Positions 27,235 through 43,008 of a DNA stretch of 64,000 bases are shown here, piece by piece. Position numbers and translations under genes: made by a program. The DNA is taken from the NCBI GenBank assembly GCA_047967505.1, contig CM106539.1. One strand, written 5' to 3'. The DNA is from Dipteris shenzhenensis (lineage: Eukaryota > Polypodiophyta > Polypodiopsida > Gleicheniales). Under the pieces are notes generated by a model. The model searched no databases, was not told where the DNA came from, and was given only the letters and a program-made list of their open reading frames with translations. The number at the start of each line of letters is the position of its first letter. Positions within the stretch are counted from its first letter, which is position 1.

Positions 27235-29965
27235 AAATATGAAAAGGTCACTTATTGAAAGAAGAGAATGTGCTTCCTACATTAGCATAGAAAACAAAAA
27301 AAGACAATTACAACCGAGTTTCTCTTCATGGCTATTCATCGATAAATTTCTAAAAGAATGGAACCAAATTACTTCTCAATATATTTCGAAGATGCAATAC
27401 TGTGTATTTTGTCATAAAATGGAATTTAACACAGGTTCTTTTACAAAGTTAAAATCAGTAATATCAGTACTAGAATCAAGTATAACACCATATGACTTAT
27501 CCAATACTTTCATAAGTTTGCATGTAGAAAATGGCCTAGGACATAGGTAAAAAATGGCTTGTAAAGCATGCATAGATAGTCCATTCAGAAAGTTGTGCTC
27601 GGTTCCCTATGATCCAGAATATTTACAGAATGTATTAGGTGCGGACATATTTCAAATGCAAATGCTTTCTATAATCGATATATCTCTAAATGTTTCTAAA
27701 GGTATTACATCTTTAGCAATAGGTATACTACAAAGAAGATCGATGTTGGATAATCCATTAATATGTTGGGATTGCCAACAAAGATTTTGTAGTAAGTCAA
27801 CAAAGTTACTATCAACAACAAAACACGTTCTAGCATTTAACTCTAGAACAAATCCCATATTTAAAAAATACTTGACAATGTATGAACGACCGCAACCAAA
27901 ACTAGGAGTAAGTGTTCTTTCTTCAAAAGTTATTTTTGATATTCTTGAAAGACACTCTGTTGACTCACCATTGGATCTTATGAAAATTGCACGAGGACAA
28001 CTACTTGTCATTACTAGAACAAATCAACATGCTACCTACAACTCATCAATTCAAAAAAACTACATCGCATGAAGTCGGAACAATTGTACTTCGTGATTCA
28101 ACAAGAATTATTAAGCGTCAGCTCATAACATCTATGGAAGGTCTGTCACAATGTGACGAATAAACACTTGAGTATGCATTATTCCCATTCCTCTATCCTT
28201 TCAGATATGGTGCTCATGATGACAAGATGTTCTTCAATGTATATTTAAAAATGAGAATATCAACATTGTTCTCCGTGCTCACTCTTTATAAACCGTACCT
28301 GTTACTGATGTACCAAATACGTCAATCTATTATAATAGCAAATTCTACTCAAAGTACATGGAGAGATTGTCTAGTTGAATGCGCAGTGCTCTTCCATGTT
28401 AGACTGCAACAATTCTTAGCAAGATATATTCTGTGTGATAAAGGACTACTAGGTAGAGTCAACCATCACATCATAAGATATGAGGTACAAAATTGAGGAT
28501 CTATGCATGCATACATAATGCTATGGGTAGATAAACAAGACATAGAGATCGTATCAAACCAGATAGATGCATATATCCCTTACATGAATGATTTTAATAA
28601 CTGGCCAGAGAATTTAATTCAAAGAAAGCTTAACTATATGGTAAAGAGAAAACAAATCCACACATGTAGGCCAACATGCAATCTATTTGACTCAAGCACA
28701 AACCACAAATGCAAATACGGATTTCCATATCCTATGCATTTAGAAACTAAACCTACTTTAGATCCTCTCACATAAAGATGGATCTACTTTAGTTTATCCC
28801 TAGAACATCGTAACGTCATTCCATACCATGCAAGAATATTACTCTTGTGGCAAGCACATATGAATATTCAAAAAATAACCAACACAAGCCTATCATATTA
28901 CCTTCTAAAATATGCTATGAAAACCGAACCCATGGGACACATGAACTTGAATCTTGGTGATGCAAAACTTCTAGGACTAGATAATATAGATCCAATTAAG
29001 TTAAAAACTTGGGGGGGTCACTATGTATAAACTCTCTATATCACATGCGTTCAAGGCTTATTTGTAAAATCCTTTATCCGTAGATTTCTCATTAATAAAA
29101 TGTACTCTTTTTGTATACAAATCTGTAATTTTTTTCTAAAATCATTTTAAATACTCCCTTATGTAAGTTAAATTTTGTAAATTTTAGAAATTAAAAATAT
29201 CCTTTTGTTGAACTCACATGATAGGGTTACATAAGATGAGTGACCCCCCCGAGGTTAAAAATGATATCTGCATATATTCTTTCAAAGCCAACATCTCCAA
29301 CAGACGCAGCATTGTCATGCTTATAAATATCTACCATTCAAAGAAGCGAAGCTGTGCATTTCATTGACTCCTCTCCCCCATCTATGCGCCAAAAATACCT
29401 TCGTAAACATTGTGTTTCTGTAACGCATCCTATAGAATCTACATATTGTGGTCGTCCAAGTGTCATGGAGAACTTGACCTTCTATGAATTCTGGAAATAA
29501 TACAATGTCCAAAAGTCAAAGAAAGAAAACAAAGATAACATAACTATCGTACATTCTTTCGAAAATTATGTATATCCATCAACACGACTATCGTACATTC
29601 TTTCGGAAATTATGTATATCCATCAACACGGATTGTACGTTTCATAGATTACCACCCTGCTCATCATTTTGAAGGATTTTTTTACAACCTTCTACTAAAG
29701 AACATAAATTTTAGAAATGAGAATGAGCTCATTTCTGAAAACAATCATACGAAAAAAAAGCCCATTACGTGTTATTCAAAACTCCTTCATGACTTCAACC
29801 GACATTCATGAAGATACCAATATACATAACACAGCATGCACAAAATTACGTCAAATGATGAACGAGTTCAAGGACTTCGAAAATGCAACTCTTTCTTCTG
29901 AACAACAAGAAATTTATGAAAAGATAAATTCTACTATTATAGTGCTCTTCTTGATATCATAATTA
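27235..29965 (+). pseudogene. Helitron Rep/helicase-like remnant, unit 2 (most complete)
   Basis: Reads in order: N-terminal part (27239-28072), then 28227-28496, then the Rep core at 28503-29030. The core contains RGSMHAYIMLWV, where the HUH nuclease motif H-x-H has become HAY; CKYGFPYPMHLET; NVIPYHARILLLWQAHMN; and the tyrosine motif region YYLLKYAMK. A segment at 29340-29960 (HFIDSSPPSMRQKYL, ENATLSSEQQEIYEKIN) leads toward the helicase, which is absent. Multiple stops plus loss of one HUH histidine mean no activity. The 5' TC and 3' hairpin/CTRR ends were not found. Confidence 0.75.
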
Positions 29966-30224
29966 ATTCTTCTCAAATTGCAAGTTTACATAAATCTATG
30001 TTCTAAATTAACTCAAAATGGACAATATTATTTAACAATTTTTAGGAAGCACTAAATTCATTTATACATATTCTAGTTCAATACAGCTACTCGAGCTGTC
30101 ATGCTCAATAATATATGCTTGATAGCCACATATATTATTGAGTGAACCCACGAGGGTTCCATGGGCAAACGAAAGATATAAATGAGGAGGCTCGTATTTA
30201 TTGGAGTAGTTGAGTGAGAGAGAA

Positions 30225-33503
<3,279 letters not shown>

Positions 33504-35820
33504 GCTCAAGCGAAAGAGAGGAATCGAATATTGATGGTTGCTCCAATTGAATGATCCATGACTAGATCTAAGAGAATGAAATTTAGATACTGATGTTTCC
33601 CAAGATACTAGAGAGTTTCTAATTATCAAATTGTAAAACAAAATTTAAACAAGACTCATTAAGAAATAGTACTAGCACGATACTGTTGTGGGTTTTTATT
33701 TACACGAATTAATTTATATGAGATTGTGACGTTTCATATAGTAGGATTCCATGCTCATTCACCCGTCTTCATATGGTTTCACCCATGCAACACAATAGTT
33801 CTTTGACACAACTCTACAACCCAAGAACCCAAGCATCGAGTAGCAATGCCTACTAGGCATCCATCGAAGTGCAAGATAGGGAACCTTCCTACCAATCACC
33901 ACACACACTAGTCACCAAGCACTAGGTCTTCAAGTGTCTAAGGGGTGAGCAAATTTGAGCATCAAAGAGAGGGGGAAAGAGAGGGCATCTTCCTACCAAG
34001 CACCATGCACACACTAGTCACCAAGCACTAGGTCTTTGGGCATCTAAGGGGTATGCATTCTACATTAGCACTGAGTAGTTTGGAGTTAGCATTTGGCATG
34101 ATCTTGCTAGGGAGCATAAGTTACATGCATTGGAAAAGCGAGTGGGAAGCCAAGCCATGTCCTGTGGCTTCAAGTACAAAAAATAAGAGGAGTGTATAAC
34201 AAGAGAGGCACGAAGCCAAGCCAATGGCTTTAAGTATAAAAAAGAGTAGCTAGCACTACTTCTATGACTAATCTAAGTTCTCTGCATCGTCGCTACCTTC
34301 TTGCTCCTGATCAGCCCTAGGGCAAACGAGGGACAACATGTATCAATGTATGAAAAATCAAATCTTTATTTACAATATTAAAATTATTTAATTACTTTTA
34401 AATACTTGGGGGGACGCTCCAATAGCCCGGATATACTGCTCCTTAGTAATCAACCCGTCATCATATAAGTGCCTCCATGTATCTCCTTTGCGATGGTGGC
34501 GGTCGTAGGCTGCAGTCGTAGGCTGTCTCGACAAGAGTAGGGTACCTACCTATGATATCAAGCTGCAAGATGATAAAATTTGCAAAGGGGTTAGTACAAA
34601 GAAACAACCTCCTAATAAACCACATAACACAATATAATTTAAGATCGATACTTACAAATTGGGCCTCCCATGATTCAACACCCCCTGCTCTAAAATGCAT
34701 GTTTTCATATTGCTCCATTTGGATCCTTCGTGCCTCCACGTGCTGTAGACTGGGGTTCGCACCTTCACTGCCTTCATTGCTTTCTTCCACTCACGCTTGT
34801 GAGTGATGTGGGGCTGGTCCCTTGGAGGTTGACCTCCCTCTCTCCTGGCAATCTCGGCTAGTGCATGCCTCTTAAGCGAAGATCTTTTATTGGCAAGTAT
34901 CATAACAATCTTTGACTTGGCCCATTAATCTGTGAACTGAACATTGGGAGGATTGGGATACCTAGAGTAAACAGTAGCGAGGGTCTCATCAGCCAACTTT
35001 TCTCGCTGGTCTTTGTAGTGAATAAAGCAATCTCTATAGTTGTTAGCAATTACAGAGTGCATGAAGGCCATGATGTCCTTCCCCCGTGCATCTATTAAGA
35101 TGCCTCATGTCTGAGTGATGTCATAGAAGATCGTACCATCACCCTCTGGCACATCTATATCATCTGAATCATCCATGCCCCCACCATTACCCCCCCCAAA
35201 GCATTGTGCCATGCATCCCCCACCGCTCTCCCTACTACTACGCCTTCTTCCCTATCATGTCGAGCTAGTACATTGGCCACTCGTAGCTGGAGAAGCGACT
35301 CTTGACTACACAAGAGTATGCTAGCCACTCATAGCTGGAGAAGCGACTCTCGATTGCACGAGAGTATGCCGACGGCTCTATGAGGCAAAAGGCCTTTTGA
35401 CCACAAGGGGGAGAAGGGGCTCGTTAGCTCTATAGCCTGCTAGGCTACTGTCTCGACTCCACTTGGGCAATCTTAGCTGGTGTGGGATTGGGGTGGTTTG
35501 GATTTTGTACTGCCGACTCCTGGAGGGTGTTTAGAGTACCCATCATGTATGTGTATAACTCCCCAAGAGTGGGACGGTGCCCCAAAATGTTATATAACTC
35601 CCAAAAGATGGCATTTCAAAGATCAAGTGAGGCTGAAGAGCTTCCTGTCCACATGATGAACTAAAGAAAAGAAAAGAAGAAGATTACCATCGAGCATGCC
35701 CTCTTTCCATCATGCAAAAAAAAAATAGAGTGACAACTTGACATTGAGCAAGGATTTACAAACTCCTGTATTCTTTGAATTAGAGTGACAGAAGTCTATA
35801 TATGCTTGCTCAATGTCAAG
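33504..35820. other. Mostly unassigned stretch with short direct duplications
   Basis: No recognised gene. Direct repeats: about 66 bp at 33885 and 33989 ('cttcctaccaa...cactagtcaccaagcactaggtctt', period 104); 48 bp at 35276 and 35324 ('gccactcgtagctggagaagc'); and an imperfect pair 'gccaagcca...ggcttcaagta' at about 34150 and 34210. A minus-strand stretch at 34461-35150 is described separately. Confidence 0.5.
34461..35150 (-). pseudogene. Unidentified broken coding stretch, possibly transposon-associated
   Basis: Minus-strand translation is protein-like across several frames: DIMAFMHSVIANNYRDCF, KLADETLATVYSRYPNPPNV, ILANKRSSLKRHALAEI, then GGQPPRDQPHITHKREW. The spacing of basic helices and a PP-x-R-x-x-H-like segment vaguely recalls plant CACTA-associated proteins, but I cannot name a family. 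It contains stops and a frameshift. Confidence 0.3.
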
Positions 35821-35837
35821 CTATTGAAGCTTCACGT

Positions 35838-36450
35838 GGGGAAAAAGAGAGAAGAAAAGAGAGGAGAAAAGAGAGGAAAAGAGAAGGGAAAAGAGAAGGA
35901 AAGAGAGGAGAAAAGAGAGGAAAAATAGGAAAAGAGAGGTAAAAAGAGAGGAGAAAAAAGAGAGAAAAAGAGAGGATAAAAGAGATTTAAAGGAGAAAAG
36001 AGAAGAAAAGACAAAAGAGAGAGAAAGTGAAAAGAAGAAAAGTGAGGATAAAAGAGAGAAAAAGAGAGAAGGAAAGAAAGGAGAAAAGAGAGGAAAAGAG
36101 AGGAGAAAAAAGAGAGTAAAAGAGAGAAGATAAGAGAGAAAAAGAGAGAAGATACAAGAGAAAAAGAGAGGAGAAAAGAGAGGAAAAGAGATGAAAAGAG
36201 AGAAAAAGAGAGAAAGTGAAAAGAGAAAAAGTGAGGATAAAAGAGAGAAAAAGAGAGAAGGAAAGAGAGGAGAAAAGAGAGGAAAATAGAGGAGAAAAAA
36301 GAGAGAAAAAGAGAGGAGATAAGAGAGAAAAAGACATGAGAAAAAAGAGGAAAAGAGACGAAAAGAGAGGATAAAAGAAAGAAGGAAAAAGAGAGAAAAA
36401 GTGAGGACAAAAGAGAGAAAAAGATAGAAGGAAAGAGAAAGCAAGCCCCA
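35838..36450. repeat. Long purine (A/G) tract, about 610 bp
   Basis: The plus strand is almost purely A and G ('gagaggaaaagagaag'-like words) with a few T or C interruptions. Open frames on the complement encode only Ser/Phe/Leu runs and are composition artefacts. Such mirror-rich polypurine DNA can form triplex (H-DNA). Confidence 0.9.
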
Positions 36451-36496
36451 CCACGTGATAATATGCCTACCAATGGTGACATCAGGAACAAAAAGA

Positions 36497-36791
36497 AAGG
36501 GAAAAATGAGCTCGGAATCTTGTCATTCATGGTATGCCTAAACCAAACAAAGAGAGCCCTCTTGAATTGGCCAAGGAGGTGACAACATTCTTTGCATAGC
36601 ATTTTGTGATGCCAAATGTAGTATATGGAGTCCACAGAGTGGGAAGAGTCCAAGAGGGAATGCCTAAAAAAAGAGCCATAGTATGCATGGTGATGGATGA
36701 AAGAAAGGGTGACATTATCCTAGACAATAGCAAGGTGTACCTTAAAGGTGCACAACAAAGGTTGGATACAGGTTGGGGAAAATACTAACAA
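36497..36791 (+). pseudogene. L1 ORF1-like RNA-binding domain fragment
   Basis: The plus-strand frame reads RNLVIHGMPKPNKESP, LELAKEVTTFFA, stop, HFVMPNVVYGVHRVGRVQ, KKRAIVCMVMDERKGDIIL and YLKG. The R-N-x-x-I-x-G-x-P ... F ... HRVGR ... (R/K)-x-I ... K-x-x-I-L ... LKG pattern is typical of the L1-type ORF1 (Transposase_22-like) RNA-binding domain. One in-frame TAG (about 36597) breaks it. No ORF2 follows. Confidence 0.5.
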
Positions 36792-36818
36792 TTTGAAAAT
36801 GACTGTGGGCACACTAAC

Positions 36819-36945
36819 ATGAGAGGAGAAAAAAGAGAGAAAAAGAGAGGAGATCAAAGAGAAAAAGAGAGGAGAAAAGAGAGGAAAAGAGAGAAGGAAA
36901 GAGAGGATAAAAGAGAGAAGGAAAAAGAGAGAAATAGTGAGGGGG
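36819..36945. repeat. Second purine tract, about 125 bp
   Basis: Same word composition and strand as the tract at 35838-36450, separated from it by the L1 ORF1-like fragment. One tract was probably split by an insertion, or a segment was duplicated. Confidence 0.85.
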
Positions 36946-36950
36946 CTGGA

Positions 36951-39815
36951 TGCTATTAGCCTTACCTTTGAACCTCACCAAACACCTTATTGATACATTA
37001 GGGGAGAAATGGGGTCTCAAAAGGGCCTCATTTTAGTGCTCCTAATTTCAAGGGATCAATGAGGATTTGAGGTGTATCAATGAGAGTGCTTCATTATGTG
37101 GGGCAATGCCATGCTAAGGTGGTGAAAGGATAGCTCCTATTGGTTGCTCCTCTTACACCCTCTTACATAGGGGACCACCCAAACCATCCTCACCCCCCCT
37201 CTTTGCTCTACATCCGTTGACACCCTTTATACTCAAGAAACAAGATACAATAGGAAGTTCCCTACGCCTTTAGCAAGGATTGTTCCATCTCTTCAACACT
37301 GTGTGTCAATCCGCCACCTTTTGAATGGATAAATCACTTTTGCTACATATGCATCTATTCCTCTACTATCGATTACAGTTTCTATGGTGTATGTCAATCA
37401 ACACTCCACCCTTTATAATTTGTTCCCAAATTTGTGACAAGTAACCACCATCAACAAATGCATTAATGTTCTTCAACAATAGGCAAGCCCCGATCTGTAT
37501 TGGACTAGAAGCAGATCATGAAAGGATTGCTCTCAAAATCGGATCCGCAATTTTACACCACTATGCTAGGAGGTTTTTCACCACTATCCAAATAGATTCA
37601 TGAACTCCTTACTTGTTGTTGATGAAGAATCCGATATGTTGATTGAAAGAACTCTCTATCAGGTGCATACACCCACACTCCATAGCCAAGAAACTTTCAT
37701 CAAAACGTCCATAAGAATGGATACGTCATTGTGCTTGTAAGCTTTCTTAATGGGTACATCTTTTGTTTACAAACAATGGTATCATTCCCATCCAAATAAT
37801 TTTCTTGGTTGCTTGAAGATTCGATGACCATCATCAAAGGCACACATCACCAAAGAGCAACATCATACATATCTCTATTTTCTTCATGATGCTTAAAAGT
37901 AAGAGAGCACCCCATTCCTTCTTGACACTGCTTTCGCCCCTGTCTCTGAATTGTTGATAGTGCAGTGACCTCCTTGAGATCACCCACAACTGATTGTGTT
38001 TGCAGATCGACATCAATGAAGTTATCAATTGAAGCTTAATCAAGGTCGCTTTCATTCTCCTCCCATGCTTGCCATTGTTACTTCAGATCCTCTACCGAAA
38101 TGTTTTACCAATTCTGTGCATCTCTGTTCCCACGACATTTTTTGTATGCTACCTTCAGATGGAATCTTGTTGACGGATTTTCTACATGCTCTGCTATCCA
38201 ACAAACCTCTACTATCTGCCCTTGTTGTTGACACAGTTCACATCAATCTTCTAGGCAATGAATGTTTTATAGGTAGCAATTTAGTCATGTATCGACACTT
38301 GTCTTTTTCTAGCATCTGGTTAACGTATACATCAAGCAGTTCGATGGAGCTCCTTTGTCGGATCTTTCTTCTAGCTCTTATGAATGGATTCATTCTTCTA
38401 CATCTTCTCCATGTATAGCAAAGCAATCTCCTATCTTCATTTGTTGACATCCATGATGCAAAGGTTACGGGAGCACATCTTCTTCACCTCGGGTAGTTTG
38501 TCAAACATGGAGTCTTCCTTTCTTCCAAAACCAAGACTTGCATCATAAATCAGCCAAGAAACTTCTTATACAATGACCTTCTAAAGGTCAGAACCAATTG
38601 TAGAGCAGATTTCTTTCCAAGAATTAGCTTTATTCTATCATGTACCTAAGGAGTATTTGTAGGATCGTCAAATGTGTTATGGTCAAACTTACCCTGAACA
38701 AGACAATGCAAGAATGAATACAAATTCACAAGACAATTCTGAAACAGAAGCTAGTTGGACAGAAATGTGAGCTCAAAATGTATTCTTCAAGGTAAAAACT
38801 GATACATCCAGAAAGAGAAGTAGCAAAAGCTTATTGCTATCAACATAACCAAGAGTGTATGCTCTCTTACTCAAAGACAACTCACTAGTACTCAAGGTGG
38901 TCTAGCTGCCATCATATTGCCATAACATGGTTTTGTAATAGATCCTAACAATCCCAAAATGGTTATAACTGCCCATATGGCTGTTTTACCCCACTACTAC
39001 TAAGACTCTTCATATTCTACTATGACTACTACTCATTACAAGGTTGTGTCCCACTTGGTGCTGGGTTATCCCCTAATAGAACTATATCATATGTATAGAA
39101 AGGTTATGTGTTCAAATGCCATGCATGCAAGGACAATGTGGTTGTGAGGTACCATATAGCACGCCAAATGCTATATTTTTTTTCCAATACAGGTGCTGGA
39201 AGAAAACAAGCATTTGTTGGATTCCCCTTGACTCAAACGATGATGCCAATATAGGGGAAACTTTGTTTATTCATGTTGATTGGGGAGATGTCAAGAATGT
39301 GAATGTTACATCACAATGGACTCTCAGGGACGTGTGGGAACACTTGATGGGGCATGGAGGATGGCATGTTTGAATCCTTCAGCTTCACCTTGAAGGGTAA
39401 AAAGGTCAGCAAGTGTCTAGAAAAGTGCATGTACAATGCCAAATTCATCCCTCCTTCGACATTAAAGATAGTAAACAATGTGATAGAGTAAATTGAAGAC
39501 GATGGGATTTGGTATTTTCAACTAATTGCTACAAAACAGTGAAGCATCTTAATTTGTTGTGTTTGGTATTTTCAATAATTACTTTTATTTTTTTAATATT
39601 TAATGTGTGGGTATATATAGTGGTTTTTCACTTTCCATGTTCACTTTCACTTTTACAAAGCCTTAGTTGTCTCTGAAAATGACCTCACTCCCTTAGCCGC
39701 CTTCTTCCTTGGCATTGGAAAGAGTGTGAGCTGCCTTCCATGGCTTCATCTCTGAAACTTCATTTGGAGATCACAAGATGAGCTCTTTTGGGTCTTTGAT
39801 AAGACCCTAGATGTC
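36951..39815. other. Unassigned stretch, no gene recognised
   Basis: No translation on either strand gave a recognisable protein, terminal repeat or RNA gene. The longest frame (38029-38418, plus) is hydrophobic, unlike any family I know, and has an equally long frame opposite it. Confidence 0.4.
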
Positions 39816-40518
39816 TTGGCCACCATTATGGCAACCAAAGATGATTTTGATGAGCTCATTGTTTACATGCAAAAGCACATCCATAATTTTGCATATCGAC
39901 TTGATGATTCCACAAAAATATGGGTTTGTATCAATTACCTGAAATTCCTTTATAGTGAGGAGCCAAATTTTGTGAAGCGCTTGGCTCACTTTTGTGCAAA
40001 TCTATCAAAAGATGGGTTCAAGGATGTTGACACTAACATTCTTGTAGGTCTAGGGATCAGGGGGTACACAGGCAACAGATTCATCTCTTGGGAGTTAACA
40101 TTGATTTTCCTTCTCTAGGAAGGACAGTCAGATTAGGAAGCCTAGACTTCAAGCACTCCCTCTGCCAACCCTGCTGTACTCCTTCAAGCCACCTGAGTGT
40201 GACCTGTACATAGAAAATGTTTTAGACAAAGAAAGTTAGGAGAGGGAGGCATTTGAATCATTGCACATTCTCCAACAACCGTCCATGGAGCCCCCATTTA
40301 CCTCGGAACAACCATCTTCATCAGAGCAACCAGAGGTTACTTGTGATGATGCGGCAATAGAGATCTGGCCTGGCTCCTCTGGTGGTTGATGGAGAAAATT
40401 ATTTTTTCCTCCATGACATTGAGGTACTTTTGGTTTGCGAGAGGATGAGGCACTGGGAGTGATTTGTGGCTTTGATTTACACACCTATGTCTAAGATCCT
40501 TGCTTTTTCAGAGACACA
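39816..40518 (+). other. Possible decayed coding segment, unidentified
   Basis: A 100-codon frame (39816-40118) starts MATIMATKDDFDELIVYMQKH. In another frame at about 40150-40390 a protein-like stretch follows (LPLPTLLYSFKPPECDLYIE, HILQQPSMEPPF) with one TAG. It may be the remains of an exon of an unknown gene or transposon protein. No family recognised. Confidence 0.25.
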
Positions 40519-40612
40519 GACTAGTTAGTGAATGACTATCTTGCAATTACATTGTCATCCATGAAGACTAGTTAGTGAATGACTATCTTGCAATTACATT
40601 GGCATCCATGAA
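40519..40612. repeat. 47-bp tandem duplication
   Basis: 'gactagttagtgaatgact...catccatgaa' occurs at 40519 and 40566 with one difference (T/G) in the first copy's 'attgtcatcc'. Confidence 0.85.
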
Positions 40613-41005
40613 GAATGTAGATAAGACAAATTATGACTTGCTACCTGCTATGCAACCAGCTAATGTAAATGATTCCACCTCTGAATGATTTCAAGGAAGC
40701 ATCAACATTGAAGGGGAGGCACGCATTTGTCTTAACAAAGAATGGACGGTACGTAACCACTGAATTAAATTGTCATGGTCTTTTAGTACAATGCATCCTT
40801 TAGGTCTTCTAACATGATGGTTGATGGACTGCTATAGGAAGCATTTGTGGTGGATGAATTCGCTTCTCGACAGGGACATGTACGAACATCGTTTGGTTGA
40901 GCTTCTTTATTGGCCCACTACATTGGTTCGGCACAAGAGCAGATCATGGTTCTCCCTAACAAATTCTCACCATGAGGGCATGAGGAGCTACTCAAGTGCA
41001 AGGCC

Positions 41006-41776
41006 TTGTCTCGAGTGACTGGGCATTCCAACATCAATCGGAATGTGTACAAGGTCATTTTGATCAAACGATTGGCTTCCATCAATACCTTTGCAACAAA
41101 TATTCATGGCAAGGCATTGACCTTCCGTACAGCTGTCAGTAACTCTGCACCTAGTGGAGTACTGGAATTTGATGATGTTGTGGGTAGCTTGTTGGCCGAG
41201 GAGATTACACGGAAGTCTATGGATGGCAACAAGCAGGATGCAGCCTTAAATGTGCAAAGGGGTAGATCACAGTTCAGGGGGAAGTCCCAAGAAAGAGGGA
41301 AGTCTTGTAGCAAATCCAGGGCACGAAACATTGAGTGTTACCACTGTGGCAAGAAGGGCCATATGAAAAAGGATTGCTACAAGCTGAAAAGAGAGCAAAA
41401 GGATAAGAAAAAGAATGCAAATTGGGGTGCAAATCAAAAGGAAGAGATTCCAAGGGAGGACAAAGGAAAAGTGAAGATCGAGGAGATCAATGTAGTCACA
41501 CATGATAGTGACAATGACGTTCTCTTCATGTCTAGTTTATCTGCAGAGTTGCTTACCACTTCAGATGATGCATATTCCCAGGATTGGATTTTGGATTCTG
41601 GTGCTTCATTCCATGTTACTCCCCATAGGGAATGGTTCTCCACTTATGACAGTGGAAAGATAGGTTGTGTGCATCTTGGAAATGACTATGCATGTGACAT
41701 AGTGGGAGTAGGTGACAAAGTTTTCTTTTGCAAATGGGTCTGCATTTGTTTTGAAACATGTGAGACATGTGCCTAA
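41006..41776 (+). pseudogene. Copia gag C-terminus and protease (5'-truncated)
   Basis: From about 41125 the frame is typical copia gag (TAVSNSAPSGVLEFDDVVG, LLAEE), then the zinc knuckle CYHCGKKGHMKKDC, a Lys-rich spacer, and the aspartic protease active site WILDSGASFHVT. The frame shifts near 41715 into the next segment. Everything upstream of about 41100, including the 5' LTR, is missing; the first 35 codons of the open frame are not gag-like. Confidence 0.88.
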
Positions 41777-43008
41777 GTTGACCAAGAGTCTTCTTTCAGT
41801 GGGTCAGCTAGATGATGCTGGTTATCACACCACTTTTGGCTTTCAAAGTTGGAAAATTCAGAAGGGCTCTATGCTTTTGGCCAGGGGTGCCAAGTGTGGG
41901 ACTTTGTATCCCTTACATGTATCAGGGGTATTTCATCATGTTATTGCAATAACCGAGCAGCCAAGCACTTCTTTGTGGCATTGCAGGTTGGGGCACATGA
42001 GCCAGAATGGAATGAAACTCTTATGCCGTTTGGGTTATGTACCGCATTTGAGTTTCTCTGATTTTGAATTTTGTGAGCATTGTCTCTATGGAAAGCAGAC
42101 TAAATCAGCCCATAAAAGAAGGGGAAAGAAAGAGTTTGAAAAGCTTGATTTGGTGCATTCAGACATATGTGGTCCCATGCCTACACGGTCATTAGGCGGG
42201 GCTGAATACTATGTGACATTCATTGATGATGCAACTAACACTATATTAAAGAATTTGGGAATCTCCCAAGTCCCACTTTCAAATAAGGGCTTAAGATTTG
42301 GCCATGTGGCTAAATCTTAACCCCTTATTTGAAAGTGGTCCTTAGGAGGATTCCGTAATGTAGTGTTAAGGGTGGATACCACTTTGAAGTAAGGAGTTAA
42401 GATTTGACCATATGGCCAAATCTTAACCATGTTGGGAATTCCCAAACTATGTGAAAATTCCCAAATTCTCTAATACAGTGTTAACTAGGAAAGTGTGGGC
42501 TTATGCTATAGCTCGGAAGAGTGATGTGTTCCAGGTATTTCAGAAATGGCTAGCCTTGGTTGAGAATCAGTCAAGTAGAACGCTTAAATGCCTACGGACT
42601 GACAATGGTGGAGAGTATCTCTCTCATGACTTTCAGCATTTCTGTGATACTCATGAGATTAAGAGGGAGCTTATATCCCCTCGTACTCCAGAGCAAAATC
42701 CAATTGCAGAAAAGATGAACCGTACCATTCAAGAAAGGTTGCAATGCATGCTTTCCAATGCAAGTCTTTCTGGTGGTTTTTGGGCTAAGGCAATGAAGAC
42801 TGCAGTGCATGTGATCAATAGATCACCTAGTAAGAGTTTGGATGGCGGTATTCCTGAAGAGGCATGGAGTGGCAAGAAGCCCTCTTACTCTCATTTGCGT
42901 ATATTTGGGTGTGAGGCAGCTATCGTCTCTGGGATCCAAAAGCAAAGAAGATCATACGCAGCCATGATGTGGTCTTCAATGAGAAGAAGATGCATAAGGC
43001 ACCCATGA
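41712..43008 (+). pseudogene. Copia integrase, interrupted by a MITE
   Basis: The protease end runs into the integrase zinc finger (WHCRLGHMS ... CEHCLYGK) and the first catalytic Asp (HSDICGP). The coding sequence is cut at YVTFIDDAT by a MITE (42237-42482) and resumes RKVWAYAIARKSDVF. The second Asp (LRTDNGGEY) and the Glu (EQNPIAEKMNR) are present, followed by KKPSYSHLRIFGCEA. A frameshift or small deletion near 42930 follows. Removing the insertion restores a continuous frame across the site. Confidence 0.9.
42237..42482. mobile_element. 246-bp MITE inserted in the copia integrase
   Basis: The ends are inverted repeats: AACACTATATTAAAGAATTTGG at the left and, reverse-complemented, AACACTGTATTAGAGAATTTGG at the right. 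It is flanked by AACT on both sides (42233-42236 and 42483-42486); the exact TSD length (3-5 bp) is ambiguous. The interior holds two near-palindromes around 'ttaagatttggccatgtggc' and a longer inverted pair ('cccactttcaaataagg' / 'ccttatttgaaagtgg'), so the whole element can fold. No coding. The CACTA/CACTG words near the ends suggest, but do not prove, a CACTA-type parent. Confidence 0.85.

Noticed and set aside
35821-36450. CRISPR-like or spacer-repeat array
   Set aside because: No constant-length repeats with unique spacers; composition-driven purine repeats in a plant genome.
35821-36653. Long Ser/Phe/Leu-rich open frames (up to 273 codons) on the minus strand
   Set aside because: They are the complement of an A/G tract, which rarely contains stops in any frame; overlapping frames all have the same composition.
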